From NCBI GenBank assembly GCA_018105865.1, contig CM030867.1, positions 9,398,258-9,462,257 of the forward strand: 64,000 bases of DNA, given 5' to 3'. This document shows positions 29,119 to 40,570 of this stretch, one piece after another (position 1 is the stretch's first letter; each line of letters opens with the position of its first letter). Source of the stretch: Metaphire vulgaris (Eukaryota; Annelida; Clitellata; Crassiclitellata; Megascolecidae). A program made the position numbers and the translations under genes. A model generated the notes under the pieces. The model ran no database searches, was not told the DNA's origin, and saw only the letters and a list, made by a program, of their open reading frames with translations.

Positions 29119-29291
29119 CAGTGGCGGCTCCACCGGGGCCAGGGGCCCCGTGCCCCCTATTGAGAGCCTGGCCCCCAGTGCCCCCAGTTGGGACCCTATA
29201 CTTAATGCTACATACATTAAACAACAAATGGTTGGCCCCCATGATTAGAAGTTGCCCCCCCCCCACTTGCCAAATCCTAGAGCCGCCACTG
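29119..29291 (+). mobile_element. hAT-like MITE, family A
   Basis: Ends CAGTGGCGGCTCCACCGG and AGAGCCGCCACTG with the exact duplication CCCCCGTG (29111-29118 and 29292-29299). Confidence 0.93.
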
Positions 29292-29299
29292 CCCCCGTG

Positions 29300-30229
29300 T
29301 TTTACGCCCATGCAAGCCTCTCCCAAAACCCACAAAATTTCAGCATTGGCTGGGGAGTTAATCCCAAGCGTCGTGACCGACAATCCAATCGAAGAAGCAT
29401 CGACTTCTATAGCGCCTCACTTCAAACTGAACTGAAGCTTCAGCTGATATGGCTCACCAGATCAACAGCCAAGGATATCAGGTCGGTCAGCCGAATAACA
29501 TAAGACTGAGTAGAGTCTACGGAACGGTAGATACGCCAGGTAGCATAGGCGTAACCTTCTATTAGGCTTCTAGGCTCGAGCCCTACCCACTTTTTGAGAG
29601 GCTACCATAAAGAGAAAGGAAAGGATAGAAGGGTTGAGACTTTAGACCCCTAATTTTTCGCCCACGTCTAATAGGAAGTTAGTGCAACTGAGTGCAGACC
29701 CGCAGAAACGCTAAGAAGAGTGACAGAGAGGTTTACAAGAAGACACCACTGATCAGCTAATTGGCTATAATTACTTACTAGCTAAATTTGCTTAATTTAT
29801 AAATATATTAATAATTATTAGTCACTCAAAATTTGTACATTAGTTTAATTTAGATTCTTTATTAGTATAAGTTAGTTAAGTTTCTTGCATCAATAATATG
29901 TATACTGAACTTATTTTTTGTGTATGATACGGGTCTTGCAATAAATAAATGTGAATGAGAAAAACACGCTATCATATTTGTAGTCACTGTTGATTGCAAT
30001 TTTGTAAAATTTATGCATGTAATTGTAAATTTTAACCATGCCGTTAATTACACAGGTTTTTATAGTTTAGATCTGCAATATAGCTCTTTTACAGAATAGT
30101 TGTTGAAATCGGTAGAAGTCATAAGTCATAGTGCTATATAACAACATTTTCTGTTTCCGGTCGATTTCATTGTTTGCGATCTTAATATAGTTAATTTCTG
30201 AATTATTTATCGATTTTAAGAATTTAATA
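29300..30229. other. AT-rich 5' flank of SDE2
   Basis: No gene is recognised. It presumably contains the SDE2 promoter and 5' UTR, but no core promoter element could be assigned. It is not CpG-rich, unlike the ETS and transporter 5' regions. Confidence 0.4.
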
Positions 30230-30331
30230 ATGGTCAAATATTTCATTTCTGTGGATTTGGCAAATGGAAGGTCTACGAAAACCATTCTGACCGACGAAAA
30301 ATCCGTTACATTGGCATTTAAACGAGCATTA
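30230..30331 (+). CDS. SDE2 exon 1
   Basis: It begins [20 protein letters not shown] and ends at donor TTA|GTAAGT in phase 0. It is the first half of the ubiquitin-like fold. Confidence 0.85.
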
Positions 30332-30345
30332 GTAAGTATTTCTTA

Positions 30346-30429
<84 letters not shown>

Positions 30430-33400
30430 AGAAGACAGGATTTTAAGTGATTTAATTGGATCTTCTATATTAAAAGCACTAAAGTGTGTAGTCCCTACTT
30501 GATTCAACCCCTCGGAACTCCTGTGTCATGAATGTCATCACTCGCCTCTCTACGATACACGAGTACTAAGTAATATAATTGGCATCTGATTTATAAATAA
30601 CTTCAGAACGAGACTCCTTTTGCCGAAAATTTATCTATCCGAAGGCCAGAAAATTTTCTAACCTGGCCAAGAATGTCGATATGTGTAAAATGACTTGATT
30701 GCAGAGATTGCTGATGTAGCTGACTGAAATAATGTCAATTTTAGTGTTTGAATATGACTTCAATCAGTCAGTCAATCAATTAATCAGTCAACTTCTTTAA
30801 GCCGTGGTGTCACTCATAATGTGTAGGGCATCAGCCGAAGTGCACCATATTACATAAGAATATTGCTTAAGTATATTACATAAGTATATTGCTTAAGAAT
30901 ATTACATAAGAATATTACATAAGTATATTACTTAAGTATATTACATAAGAATATTACATAAGAATATTATGGAAGAATATTACGTAAATAGCCATAAATG
31001 GACCTTTTGTCACTCATTTATGCATTAATGACTGTGTACCAGTGTTTGGAATTGGTTTTTATCTTGTGCTGTGTGGCAGTTATGTATGTTTGGTTTACCA
31101 TTGATAGGGTGCCAGTCTTGAGTTTAACGACTACTACATCTTGTTTCAAGGCCGACTTGTGCACAAGGAGGATGAAATTGTTGATGGAGGATGGTACCAT
31201 GCAGTTCCTCGACTTGTTGGAGGGAAAGGAGGTTTGTTTAACCCCTTAACCGGGCGCGACGGCTCAGAGCTGTCCAGTTTACATTGAGTTACAGATTTAT
31301 TCCCCAGTTAAGGGGTTAAAGGCTTTATATGCACTTATACAGTATTAATTTTACCATAATAGCTATGGATGCAGGAGCATCTGGCTTTTATATAGGCTTT
31401 TATTCATTAGATTTAAAAATCTGTATGATATACTGGTAATTGAATTATTTGAAATTTTAAGATTAATGGATAATGTAGTTGTGAATTTTTCTTGAATTTA
31501 TTAACATATGTGTCAGTAAGTAGCACATATATTGACATTGGATTTAATTACAGTAATGTATTCAGTAATGCGTGTATTCTGATTTGGCCAGGCAACCTGG
31601 TGGACCATAATGACATGGCATTAAAAATATTATTTCTGTTAGAAAGCTCTCAGTTTTATTGCAATGCTCATTGGTAATTATGACATGATAAACCACAGAC
31701 ATGAAGGGGTGAAGAATGTTAGTAATTTAGACCAAATTAGGCCAATTGATTTTAGTTCCGCTTAGACAAATTTAGGCCATTTTTGTTTTTGTTATTTGCT
31801 TGGAAAATGTTCTCTCTGAATACCTTTGGGGTTTCTCTAGGTGTACAGTGAGTTATTTAGAATTCTGATTTCAATGTTGTGGTAGTTTTTCATGCATGCT
31901 GATTTCTCGATCAGGTTTTGGTTCTATGTTGCGCGCGCTCGGAGCGCAGATCGAAAAGACTACGAATCGCGAGGCATGTCGCGACTTGAGCGGACGTAGG
32001 ATGCGAGATGTCAACAACGAAAAGAAGTAATCGTAATATATTTATTTTTTAGTAAATAATTTTGTAATAGTCAGGGGCGTAGCCAGGAGTTTGATTTGCG
32101 GGGGTATAATGTGATTTGGAAGGGTATAAATCTTTAAAATCTTTAACAATCTTAAAAATACACATTGAAAATTTTAAGGTAGTCTGATTTTTGGGGGGTT
32201 TATATACCGATATACCCCCTTCACTACGCCCCTGGTAATAGTCTTTTATTTTTGGGTCTTCTTCTCACAGCTTAGATATTCAGAATCAAGAATCCTTTTC
32301 CATATTTCCATATAATTAATTATTTTACTATTGTTCAAGTCATGTATTTTGAGGAACCTTGCCATTAATACTGTATGTATATTTGTTCTGATTCATGGCT
32401 ACTGTTTTAACAGGTTTGACGAGTAGATGCATAAATTCATTGCATTGCATATAATTACCATTAATTAGGCTAGTCATAGCCAGAACCATAGTTAATGGGC
32501 GGGGGGACAGGCAAGCTGCCCCGGGCGCCATCTTTGGGTGTGCACATGAAACCATGGCTGCAGCAAGTTAAACGCCCGTTGAAGGTACCAGTATGACAAG
32601 CGAAAAAGGTCATCACAAGTTTTTAAACTGTTGGGGGGGAGGGGGCAAAAGATTTATGCATTGCCCTGGGCACCATATGCCAAGTACTCTAGCTACGGCT
32701 CTGGTCATGACCGTTGATATGTTTGTGCTTGACGCTTTGATTCTTCTCCTCCCGGCGTCAACTTATTTGGCCTTTGCCGGCTCTTGCTGTGCGCTAGGCT
32801 CAGGGAATGGGCCGCGAAATCGGCCGAGAGGGAAAAAGACAAGCAGGAGAGGCGAAAGGAGAAGCGCGAGCGCGCCCTCGCGCCGAAGAAGTTCAAGGAG
32901 GAAGACAAAGCGTACGAAATGCAGCGCCAGAAGATTGCCGATGACCTTGACGACGCCTTTCAACAAGGTCAGGGTCTTTGCTGGCTTAGGGTCCATCCAT
33001 ATATTACGTGCGCACTGAGGGGAGGGGGTTGGATTTGGGAGATTTTGCGTATTTACGGTGTGCAAACAGGGGGAGGAGGGTTGAAAATATGACTTTTTGT
33101 GTATGTACTATATGGATGAGCCCTTTTGGTGAAGCTGGACGAGCATGCTTTGGCCACCAAACAGAAATTTGACTTTGATAACTTGAGACAGGCAAATGAG
33201 GTTTATTTTCAGTCAAAATGGTTTTATTCTGTAATGTATTTTTATAAGTAAGCGATTCTGAGATGCATTTTGATATTTGGAACCATCGTTTGGTGTTGTA
33301 TTAGTTAACGAAATAAACATAAAAACTATAATTATATTTCTGTTAGCTAAAACTGAAACTAAAACTGAAAGTTATTTACAAAATGAAAACTAAATGAGAA

Positions 33401-36400
33401 CTAAAATGGTAGCTCTGAAACTAGATAAAACAAAAACTAAAATTATTTGCAAAACTAAAATATCACTGCTATCGATGATTGCTTAATCATTTAACTAGGA
33501 TGCATTGCACATGTTCACCGCTATATGGGACATGTCTATTGTCAAATGTGAACTTAATTGTGTTATTACCTCACAAGTTACAATTAATAAAGTTTTTGTC
33601 ATCATCATCATCATCATAATCATCATCGTCAACAGTTGAACCAGCTTCGATCTCTTAAGCCTGGTTATTAACAAGTAAGAAATTTTTCAGATAATGTGTG
33701 ATATTGAGTTAATACAAAGCAGGTAATCATAAAAAAGTCAGCAGCAGTGATTTGGAATTGAGAATTTTGTGATGTTAAATGATTTTGACTTTCGCAAGTG
33801 TCTCTCTGTTAGGCATAAGAAAATCCAAGCCTTCAGCCTCCTCCAGTGCTTGTTCTTCATCGTTTACTTCGGATGTCGCATGTGCAACATCGTTGAAGCG
33901 CAAGTCACCCCCCACTGCCACAGAAGTTGATCCAAAGAAGGTAAAACCATGGTGAGTCATGGGAGTTTGCATATTAGAATTGTCTTAATGCTATATAGGA
34001 TGGCACACAAAAACCGGTCTAGTCACATTTAGGTTTGCATTTAAAATATTTAAAACATTTGTGCCGCCCTGTAGATAAGTGAGGTAGGCAGTGAATTTTT
34101 CTTTATTACCCGGTATTAGTAACATGTTTAGTTTTATGGCATGCACGTGACTGCTTCTATTAACCCCTTAACTAGGATCCCGGATATACCCGTCCATTTT
34201 ACATTGAGTTACAGTTAAATACACGGTTAAGGGGTTAAAGTCTCTTAGTTTGTCTATTGCTATGCAGCAATGCTATGCATGTCACCCATATAACTATTGG
34301 TTTGTACAATCATTACTGTTCTATTCTTGTTTATTTTATTTACATATTTATTTGAATAATATCTATTCTTATCTAATCTTCTTATCCATTCTTCTTAGTT
34401 AAATCTGAATTATAGTATTTATTTACTTTTTTCACATGCTGAATAGTTAGGCTATTGTGTTTGAATTAGCTACTATTTTGTGATTTTAAAACTGTGTTTT
34501 ACACCTTTTTTCTGTGGAATTATTTATTTTCAAGCCTATTTTTCTTGTACATGGTGTGGTGATTCTTAGAGAAATATAGATATCTGCATTGCATTCCGAT
34601 GTTATGAGGCATGAATTTCGCTTTATTTCAGTGTTTTTAAAAAACTCTGTTGCCTCATGCTCTTCTGTATAAGGGGCAAGAAGTTAGCATAGTGGTAACA
34701 ACATTGGCTTAGAGGCCTGAAGTTCACAACCCTAAGATTGGCTCAGCCTTCACTCGCTAGAGGGTGAAGTGATAAATGAGCAGGCACGCTATGTGTTGCA
34801 CCATCCCTATATCGGTTTTAGTCTAGGCCTGGCTGAGGGCCTTAGAAATGGAGATCAGCGCTGCTCTATGAGCCCTGCCTTTGAGTAGAAGAGCTTGGGA
34901 AGGACTTTGACGAGCAGAACTTTGGCTTTCAGCCTTTTGTATCATGCCTCTTTTTGCACCACCCCGCCCCCCACAAGTTGTGGTGCCTCATCTGTCTTCT
35001 TTTTTTAGATTTGTAGATTTGGTCAGAGGACTGCACAGGGATATTTTTACACCCCCAACACCCCCAACACCCCCAATTTGAAGTCGACACCCCAAAAAAT
35101 TTGCTAATCTTACAATGATATGTATGTGGTATGTACCCTAGTACCCTAAAATAGCCTGTGAACACCCCAAATTTTTTCCGACCCCCCCAATTCACAATCC
35201 TAGAAATAACCCTGGGACCGCATTTCATAAGATGCTCTCTTATTTGCCTTTATTGTCTTATTTGCAGGATTCATATGGGCGAAGAAGAAGAAGATTCCAG
35301 TTCAAACGACGAATCGGAACCAAGCAAAGAATCGCTGACTGAGACAACGGAGAGAGCAACAGACAACGGCATTGACAACGCCGCTGCCAACGAGATGAAT
35401 CGAAGACCAAACGAACTGCCCGACGATAAAAGGGATACGCCGCCGAGAAGCTAGATGACAAGGAGGTGCAAGATGACCCTGCTGAAGATGTATCTATCGA
35501 CCCTGTTCAGGCACGAAAGAAGAAAATCTTTCTTATTTAAGCATAAGACTTTTTTTACCGTGCATCAGATTGTTTTTATCAAAGCATCTTGTTTTGTTAC
35601 TGTGGAGATGTCCTTGTCTTATATTACTTTACAAGTACCAGGTTGCTCCATTCTCATTTTGACCGTCAGATATATCTGTCATTATAAGTCAGTAAGTAAA
35701 ATCTCGTAAATTTATATAGCGCTTTGGAAAGTAGTACAGTAGTAGCTGCTTATTGTTATGTGCTTAATCTTTCTTGAAATAGCCATAGGCAAGGTGGGTT
35801 GTCGGCCGGGCAAAGGTCAGTGTGTCCATGAGGTGGTGGGTGCAAAGTTATCAGATTGGATGACAGGCTCTTGTATATGTATGGACTCTTGTATATGTAT
35901 GGACTCTTGTATATGTATGGACTCTTGTACATGTATGGACTCTTGTATATACCGTTCATGGGGAATAACAATTGTGATGGCTTTGAAAATTCTTATAATA
36001 CTGTATTTGTAAATTACATGTATATTTAACCCTTTACCGGCCATGTGTCCATTTTACAGTATGTTACAAGTAAATGGCCGGTAAAAGGGTTAAGAGTGTG
36101 TCAATATGTTGTTGAACTTGGTTAAAACTAAGCGCTATTTTGTCAGCATTAGTTCGCTACCTTTTGAGTCTGATTACTTGTGATTACATTACCGTACTGG
36201 TGATCTGATTACAGCTTACGTTTTGTTTATTTCTACAGCTGGGCCAGTCACTGGACCTTAATCTTTACGATTCGGCTGACGCACTTGCTCAGCTCGGCTT
36301 GGAAGTACTGAAGGCAGCGCTCGTGGCTCGTGGAATGAAGTGTGGTGGAAGTCTTAAGGAAAGGGCTGAAAGACTGTACTCTGTGAAGGCACTTCAACCG

Positions 36401-36448
36401 GACCAAATTCCCTCAAATCTTCTGGCAAAACCCATGAAAAAAAAGTAG
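30230..36448 (+). CDS. SDE2: SDE2 telomere maintenance/replication-stress homologue (seven exons, frameshift in exon 6)
   Basis: SDE2 is a nuclear protein made with an N-terminal ubiquitin-like fold that is cut after a GG-K motif; the C-terminal product acts in PCNA-linked replication-stress signalling and in pre-mRNA splicing (family knowledge). Exons are 30230-30331, 31108-31231, 31915-32026, 32798-32967, 33813-33951, 35268-35465 and 36239-36448. Residues 1-71 form the ubiquitin-like part, and residues 72-76 are GGKGG, the processing site. Next comes the highly conserved [20 protein letters not shown] block, a charged coiled coil in exon 4, an acidic stretch (exon 6) and a C-terminal SAP-like segment ([19 protein letters not shown]) ending in a Lys run. 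Phases agree at every junction except within exon 6, where the frame must change between about 35340 and 35452. The length is about 352 codons if that shift is an artefact. The assignment is firm. Confidence 0.93.
30349..30430. repeat. (AGT)n microsatellite
   Basis: About 27 AGT units begin 18 bp inside SDE2 intron 1. Confidence 0.95.
30841..30985. repeat. tandem AGAATATTACATA-type repeat
   Basis: About eight imperfect copies of a 15-bp unit (TTACATAAGAATATT / CTTAAGTATATT) in SDE2 intron 1. Confidence 0.8.
31108..31231 (+). CDS. SDE2 exon 2 (GGKGG site)
   Basis: The acceptor is TTGATAG|GG in phase 0. The exon encodes the rest of the ubiquitin-like fold and ends LVGGKG plus one base at donor GGAG|GTTTGT. 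A TTAA element starts at the seventh base of the intron. Confidence 0.9.
31238..31319 (+). mobile_element. TTAA-bounded palindromic element, copy 3
   Basis: It runs from TTAACCCCTTAACCGGG to CCCCAGTTAAGGGGTTAA, 82 bp, and keeps TTTACATTGAGTTACA. It is inserted six bases after the SDE2 exon 2 boundary. Confidence 0.85.
31915..32026 (+). CDS. SDE2 exon 3 (most conserved block)
   Basis: Acceptor GATCAG|GT and donor AGAA|GTAATC, phases 1 and 2. It encodes [20 protein letters not shown] and [16 protein letters not shown], the family signature after the processing site. Confidence 0.96.
32072..32234 (+). mobile_element. hAT-like MITE, family E
   Basis: Ends CAGGGGCGTAGCCAGGAG and CACTACGCCCCTG with the exact duplication GTAATAGT (32064-32071 and 32235-32242). 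This is the reference copy that sets the family boundaries. Confidence 0.93.
32798..32967 (+). CDS. SDE2 exon 4 (charged coiled coil)
   Basis: Acceptor CGCTAG|G and donor CAAG|GTCAGG. It encodes [20 protein letters not shown] and a following Lys/Glu/Arg-rich helix ending DDAFQQ. Confidence 0.93.
33813..33951 (+). CDS. SDE2 exon 5
   Basis: Acceptor TGTTAG|GC and donor CATG|GTGAGT, a near-consensus site that also fixes the phase. It encodes a Ser-rich stretch and a basic LKRKSPP motif, a possible nuclear localisation signal. Confidence 0.85.
34160..34238 (+). mobile_element. TTAA-bounded palindromic element, copy 4
   Basis: Seventy-nine base pairs with ends TTAACCCCTTAACTAGG and ACGGTTAAGGGGTTAA. 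It lies in SDE2 intron 5. Confidence 0.85.
34675..34910 (+). repeat. tRNA-derived SINE (probable)
   Basis: The head has an A-box-like TTAGCATAGTGGTAAC and a B-box-like AAGTTCACAACCC at tRNA-like spacing, followed by an unrelated body. It does not look like a functional tRNA. Confidence 0.55.
35036..35214 (+). mobile_element. hAT-like MITE, family H
   Basis: Ends CAGGGATATTTTTACACCC and CCTAGAAATAACCCTG. Flanks GGACTGCA and GGACCGCA match at 7 of 8. It ends 53 bp before SDE2 exon 6. Confidence 0.88.
35268..35465 (+). CDS. SDE2 exon 6, frameshifted
   Basis: The acceptor is TTTGCAG|G. The first frame gives [20 protein letters not shown] and continues open to a TAG at 35452. Another frame ([12 protein letters not shown]) is the one that splices in phase to exon 7 through donor GAG|GTGCAA. 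No GT lies between 35340 and 35452 to allow an intron, so one base appears to be missing, or two extra, in this sequence. The AAAAGGG run at 35428-35434 is a candidate site. Confidence 0.75.
35700..35850 (+). repeat. dispersed repeat (TATAGCGC...AGTAGCTGCTTATT)
   Basis: It shares AATTTATATAGCGCTTT, AGTAGTAGCTGCTTATT, AAATAGCCATAGGCAAGGTGG and GTCAGTGT...CATGAGGTGG with 60700-60850, and a weaker copy lies at 7300-7380. It is probably a SINE or LINE 3' part. Confidence 0.7.
35868..35950. repeat. 18-bp minisatellite
   Basis: Four to five copies of TCTTGTATATGTATGGAC in SDE2 intron 6. Confidence 0.95.
36026..36093 (+). mobile_element. TTAA-bounded palindromic element, divergent copy 8
   Basis: Sixty-eight base pairs with ends TTAACCCTTTACCGGCCAT and ATGGCCGGTAAAAGGGTTAA. 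The arms differ from the main family, but the core CCATTTTACAGTATGTTACA is related. Confidence 0.75.
36239..36448 (+). CDS. SDE2 exon 7 (C-terminal SAP-like segment)
   Basis: The acceptor is TTTCTACAG|CTG in phase 0, ending at TAG 36446-36448. It encodes the conserved C-terminus ([28 protein letters not shown]). A variant polyadenylation signal ATTAAA lies at 36649-36654. Confidence 0.95.
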   Translation: MGQSLDLNLYDSADALAQLGLEVLKAALVARGMKCGGSLKERAERLYSVKALQPDQIPSNLLAKPMKKK

Positions 36449-37068
36449 AAAGCCACCGACAATTATCTAGTTTCTCGTCGTCTTAAAAATAGCAGGCCAT
36501 CTGGGACTCAACCCGCAGTGGGGAGGGTCTAGAATTGTGGTTTTTGCATTTTTTCCGATTCCACGCTTATGGGTTGACATTTTGGGGTGGGAGAAGTCCG
36601 ACACCCACTGCTTTCTGGACAAATCAACCACTGCATGTGATGTAAATAATTAAATTGAATTCAGGGAAATGGTTTATTTTGAATGCTTTCATCATCGACT
36701 AGTGTCAAAAGGGTTTGATATTGGAACTTTATGTGGTCATGAATGGACTCTATTCGTGTGTCCATTCAAACCAGTCGGGTTGAATGTGACTGATTTGGCG
36801 GAATTTCAAATATTTGACATCTTCTCAAATCATCTGGGATAAATAAGTTACTGGAAAGGATTTGTTTGTATGGATGGAATTTGAAATGTAGTAGCATAAA
36901 ACCTGTAGGTGAAATTTATAACTGAGTATCTGATTGGAACATTAGTTATCTGCAGAAGGGACAAAATGAAACTTGATTAATTGATTTGTAATATTTGCTA
37001 ACAAATATATACGGCACAACAAACTTGTCTCAGCATTTGTCTTTTAAACGCAAAACAGCGTATTTCAT

Positions 37069-37074
37069 TTTATT
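37069..37074 (-). terminator. candidate polyadenylation signal of the transporter gene
   Basis: AATAAA on the minus strand, at the edge of a long MITE-poor AT-rich stretch that follows the transporter stop codon. If used, the 3' UTR would be nearly 4 kb. Closer signals may also serve. Confidence 0.3.
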
Positions 37075-38911
37075 TAGGGAAGACAACACAATATAATACA
37101 AACAATGATAAAATGAACGTATTCACAAACTGAAAAAACTATTATTTTAATGTGTTTTATATGCACCATTAAGCACATTCAAACAAATGCATCACAAAGA
37201 CAATTTTCTACATAAGTAACGTAATTATGTCATTCAATTAATTATTGCACTACTGCCAAGATTGGCCAACTTAAAAACCTAAGAATCTTTATTATAAAAT
37301 CCAATATGTCCCATGGGCAACATCCTAAGAAAAAGCGTTATGTTACATATATGGCAAATGCACTCTTTTGAAAGGAAAATCATAGAACTCTTAACAGTCA
37401 TAGCTACCGGTACTGTGCTTTATTACCAAAAGGTATTGCCAATAAGTTAAGAATTACCAACAATCAGGTAAATATATTATGTATGAATGAGTAAAATTTA
37501 AAGAAAGAAAACATTTATTATGAAAACACCACTGAATTTCAAAACTAAGCTATTAAGTTAGGTAAACATTATAGGCACATTTACAAAATGTGCATTACAA
37601 CCTCGAGGATGCAATTTTAAGAGACAAGAACAAAGTGCTGATATATTCGTACAATGGCAATTAATACTATAATATGCTACAATACTTTTTATTATACAAA
37701 TAATGTCAAATTATTAGGCATTATAAAAAGAATCTGGTCATACAAATTTAAACAGAACTTACCAAAATTCACAACTGGTTCAACTTCAAAGGAACATAGT
37801 TCTCCAATGAATAGATAAAACAGCCATATTGACAACACATTGACTTTGATCTTGAGTGACTGACAATAAGAAACTGTGACTGTGCCATCGGCTGATGCTT
37901 CTGTACTTTATGAAGTGGTGCTATAGAAGTTTAAGACTATATTATATAAGAAACACTTTAACTAGGTCCAGAAAACACAAGTTAAGCAGTTGACGCTTCC
38001 TATGAATCAACATATGATACCATATGATGCCCTATATCAGTAACACTTCCCACATTTTCTGCTCCACTAAAGTACATGTAACTACCGGTAAAATCGCACC
38101 TCAAGTTTTATATCAAATTTGATTTCGTATTACAATTTGCTCATCAATTTTCGGCACATTTGTCTCTAAGTGTGCCTAGAAATTAACTTTCATATCATAT
38201 CAGTAAAAATTTAAAAATACAAAATTTTAAATTTCTTAGTTATTATACTCCTTAGAAAGAATCAGCACAAATGGGTCCTAAATACACACATGTACACATA
38301 ATTTCATGAAAATCGAATCTAACATATTTCTATAGTTTTTTATACAGCAATAAAATGCAATAAACTTAAACAATGTTACAACAAACATATCTGCCAACAA
38401 GGCATAACCTAACTACACAATATTTATAATTAAGTTAAAATTATAATATATAATATTTAATATATAATATAATAATTATAATATATAATATAATATTATA
38501 ATTAATATATAATATTATATTATAATTAAGTTACTAACACAATGAATAACAATACAAATATATGAGATTCACTTGAGATCAAACTACTGTATAATGGTGC
38601 TCAAATGCTCAATTTCAAAGCAGTATCTAATTGCCAGCATGGCAATCAGACACAGATAAAAAGTTAGCAAAATCAAGTCAAAATCTCACTCAGTTGTTAA
38701 ACTTATTTCAAAAACACACTACTGCACAAGAGGCCACACACGCATATTATTTAAGCAGAGGGTGGGATCAAGGAAGGAAATTTTTGTAGTGCAAGAGTTG
38801 TGGATAAATGGAACAGTCTGGATGGAGGCAGTAACAGTTGAAACAATAAACGGTTTAAAAATTTATATGGGAAAACCAGGCTATTGAATATAGAGTTAAC
38901 AGCTATTACAG

Positions 38912-38954
38912 TGGTTTTCACACAGGCTAACTTAGCCTTCTAAACCACTTGAAG
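38912..38954 (+). repeat. SINE-like hairpin element
   Basis: AGTGGTTTTCACACAGGCTA...CCACT with intact outer and inner stems. The (ATT)n tail is absent, replaced by ATTACATGTATTATTTT. Confidence 0.7.
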
Positions 38955-39360
38955 TCATATTACATGTATTATTTTAACTAAAAACACTGAAATTCACAAA
39001 AGATTCATCCTTTAAGCTCTCAAATTTATACGAAAACTTGCCAAATTGTGTTAACCCTACATTGCTAAGCTAATTTTGTAACAACTTCTAAGAGGGTAGT
39101 TACCACCCATGCTCTACCTCGGCCCAGCCTCTGAAAAGTAATTAGTGTTATACAACATTTTAGGCATTTTCTTCAGTGTAACACCAACACATGTATGTGT
39201 GAGCTATATACATGGGTGTATTTTAGGATCAAAACTGCAGCATTTTTCAATGAAAAATCTGAGATCTAGTTTGGAAATAAATCTTACTACTAATCTAAAA
39301 AACTACACTGCACTTTACTTTACAACATCATTGTCAAACACACACACATAAATCAAGTAG

Positions 39361-39490
39361 GGGGCGGAAGATGGCAGAGTGGGTTACGTGCTGGAGCGTC
39401 AGGCTGACGGTGCGGGTTCAAGTCCCGTTATATATAGTGCCCCTAGTGGCTTTCACACAGGCAGTAATTAATGCCTACTAAGCCACTTTA
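39361..39490 (+). repeat. tRNA-derived SINE: head plus hairpin body
   Basis: A tRNA-like head at 39361-39431 has an A-box-like GGCAGAGTGGG and a B-box GGGTTCAAGTCCC. The hairpin element follows immediately (AGTGGCTTTCACACAGGCAG...GCCACT at 39447-39489). This copy links the hairpin to a Pol III-type SINE head. Confidence 0.7.
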
Positions 39491-40279
39491 AAAATCATGC
39501 TAAGTCAAGTCTCACAGTGGAAAAAGTATTCTTGTCAAACCTAAGTCACTACCTACATGGAAGTTGGTATCTAGAAATTCCTATTCTTGCCAAATTATCA
39601 AAATACTGTGTATTCATACATATAACAGAACCAGAGCATGTTAACAACAAGGGCACGCGTGAATTTTAGAAAAAACTTAGAAAATTTTAGCAGCAGACAT
39701 CGATCTCCCTACTTTGTGTTCTCATTTTAAGAGTTTCCAGGAAAAACATTTGTATAAAATTTTGAAATTCATGCTTTTTCCATATTTTCCAATTTTGCAG
39801 CATCATCCCCTTTTCACCACCAATTTTCAGCCTCCATTTACTGATGGCATTTGTTCACATTTGGCTGAATAATGTTGCTCATAATCCAAATCCAAAAGTG
39901 AAAGGAAAAAATACAGCATCCAAGTATGGAGCACGTCTTGTAAATGCATTCCACGACTATTACCTTACTGAGCAGGAGTTAAACATTGTCAAGTCAAATA
40001 AATTACCCTTTTGATTTTAGAAATGCTAATCAAAGCAAGAAAGTTACAAGAATAATCCGATGTAATTTAAAAGGCCATTTTTGATAACCTGTGGATATTA
40101 AAGAAACCATCACGATATAAACACTATTGGTCACAATTTAAACATCTTTTTTCTCTTCTGGTACGACCAGGAGCAACTTCTGAACAAAGATATTCATGTT
40201 ATCTAAAAAGGGCAACAACAAAAGCAACAAGTTCTAAACAAAAATCATCAAAATTATGCATCAAACACAGCTTATATAC

Positions 40280-40311
<32 letters not shown>

Positions 40312-40469
40312 AAGCTCTTTGCCATACAGCAGATCAAACTAGCATATATGCCATCCGGGTATCAGATTAGTGAGGTGGTTTATTTTTTGCCTTCCTCACA
40401 GATAGTTAGGAGTGAACAACTTTACCAAGGTTGCTACAATAGTGACAAAGGCAAGATTCTAATCTAATC

Positions 40470-40570
40470 TAATCTTAAACTTCTATAGCGCCACTTCATA
40501 ATGCACAGGAGCATCAACCAATGGCACACCAAAATCCACATCATTAAAGATCCAGGTCAAAGATTATAAC
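40470..40570 (+). repeat. dispersed repeat (TATAGCGCCACT...ATCCAGGTCAA)
   Basis: It contains CTTCTATAGCGCCACTTCATAATGCACAGG and GCACACCAAAATCCA...AGATCCAGGTCAA. Related copies lie at 9795-9860, 30790-30850, 42745-42845 and 56697-56785. Confidence 0.7.

Noticed and set aside
39361..39431. Possible functional tRNA gene
   Set aside because: A-box and B-box motifs are present, but the acceptor stem does not close, no clear anticodon arm is visible, and a SINE body follows. The same holds for 5890, 34675, 42180 and 47000.
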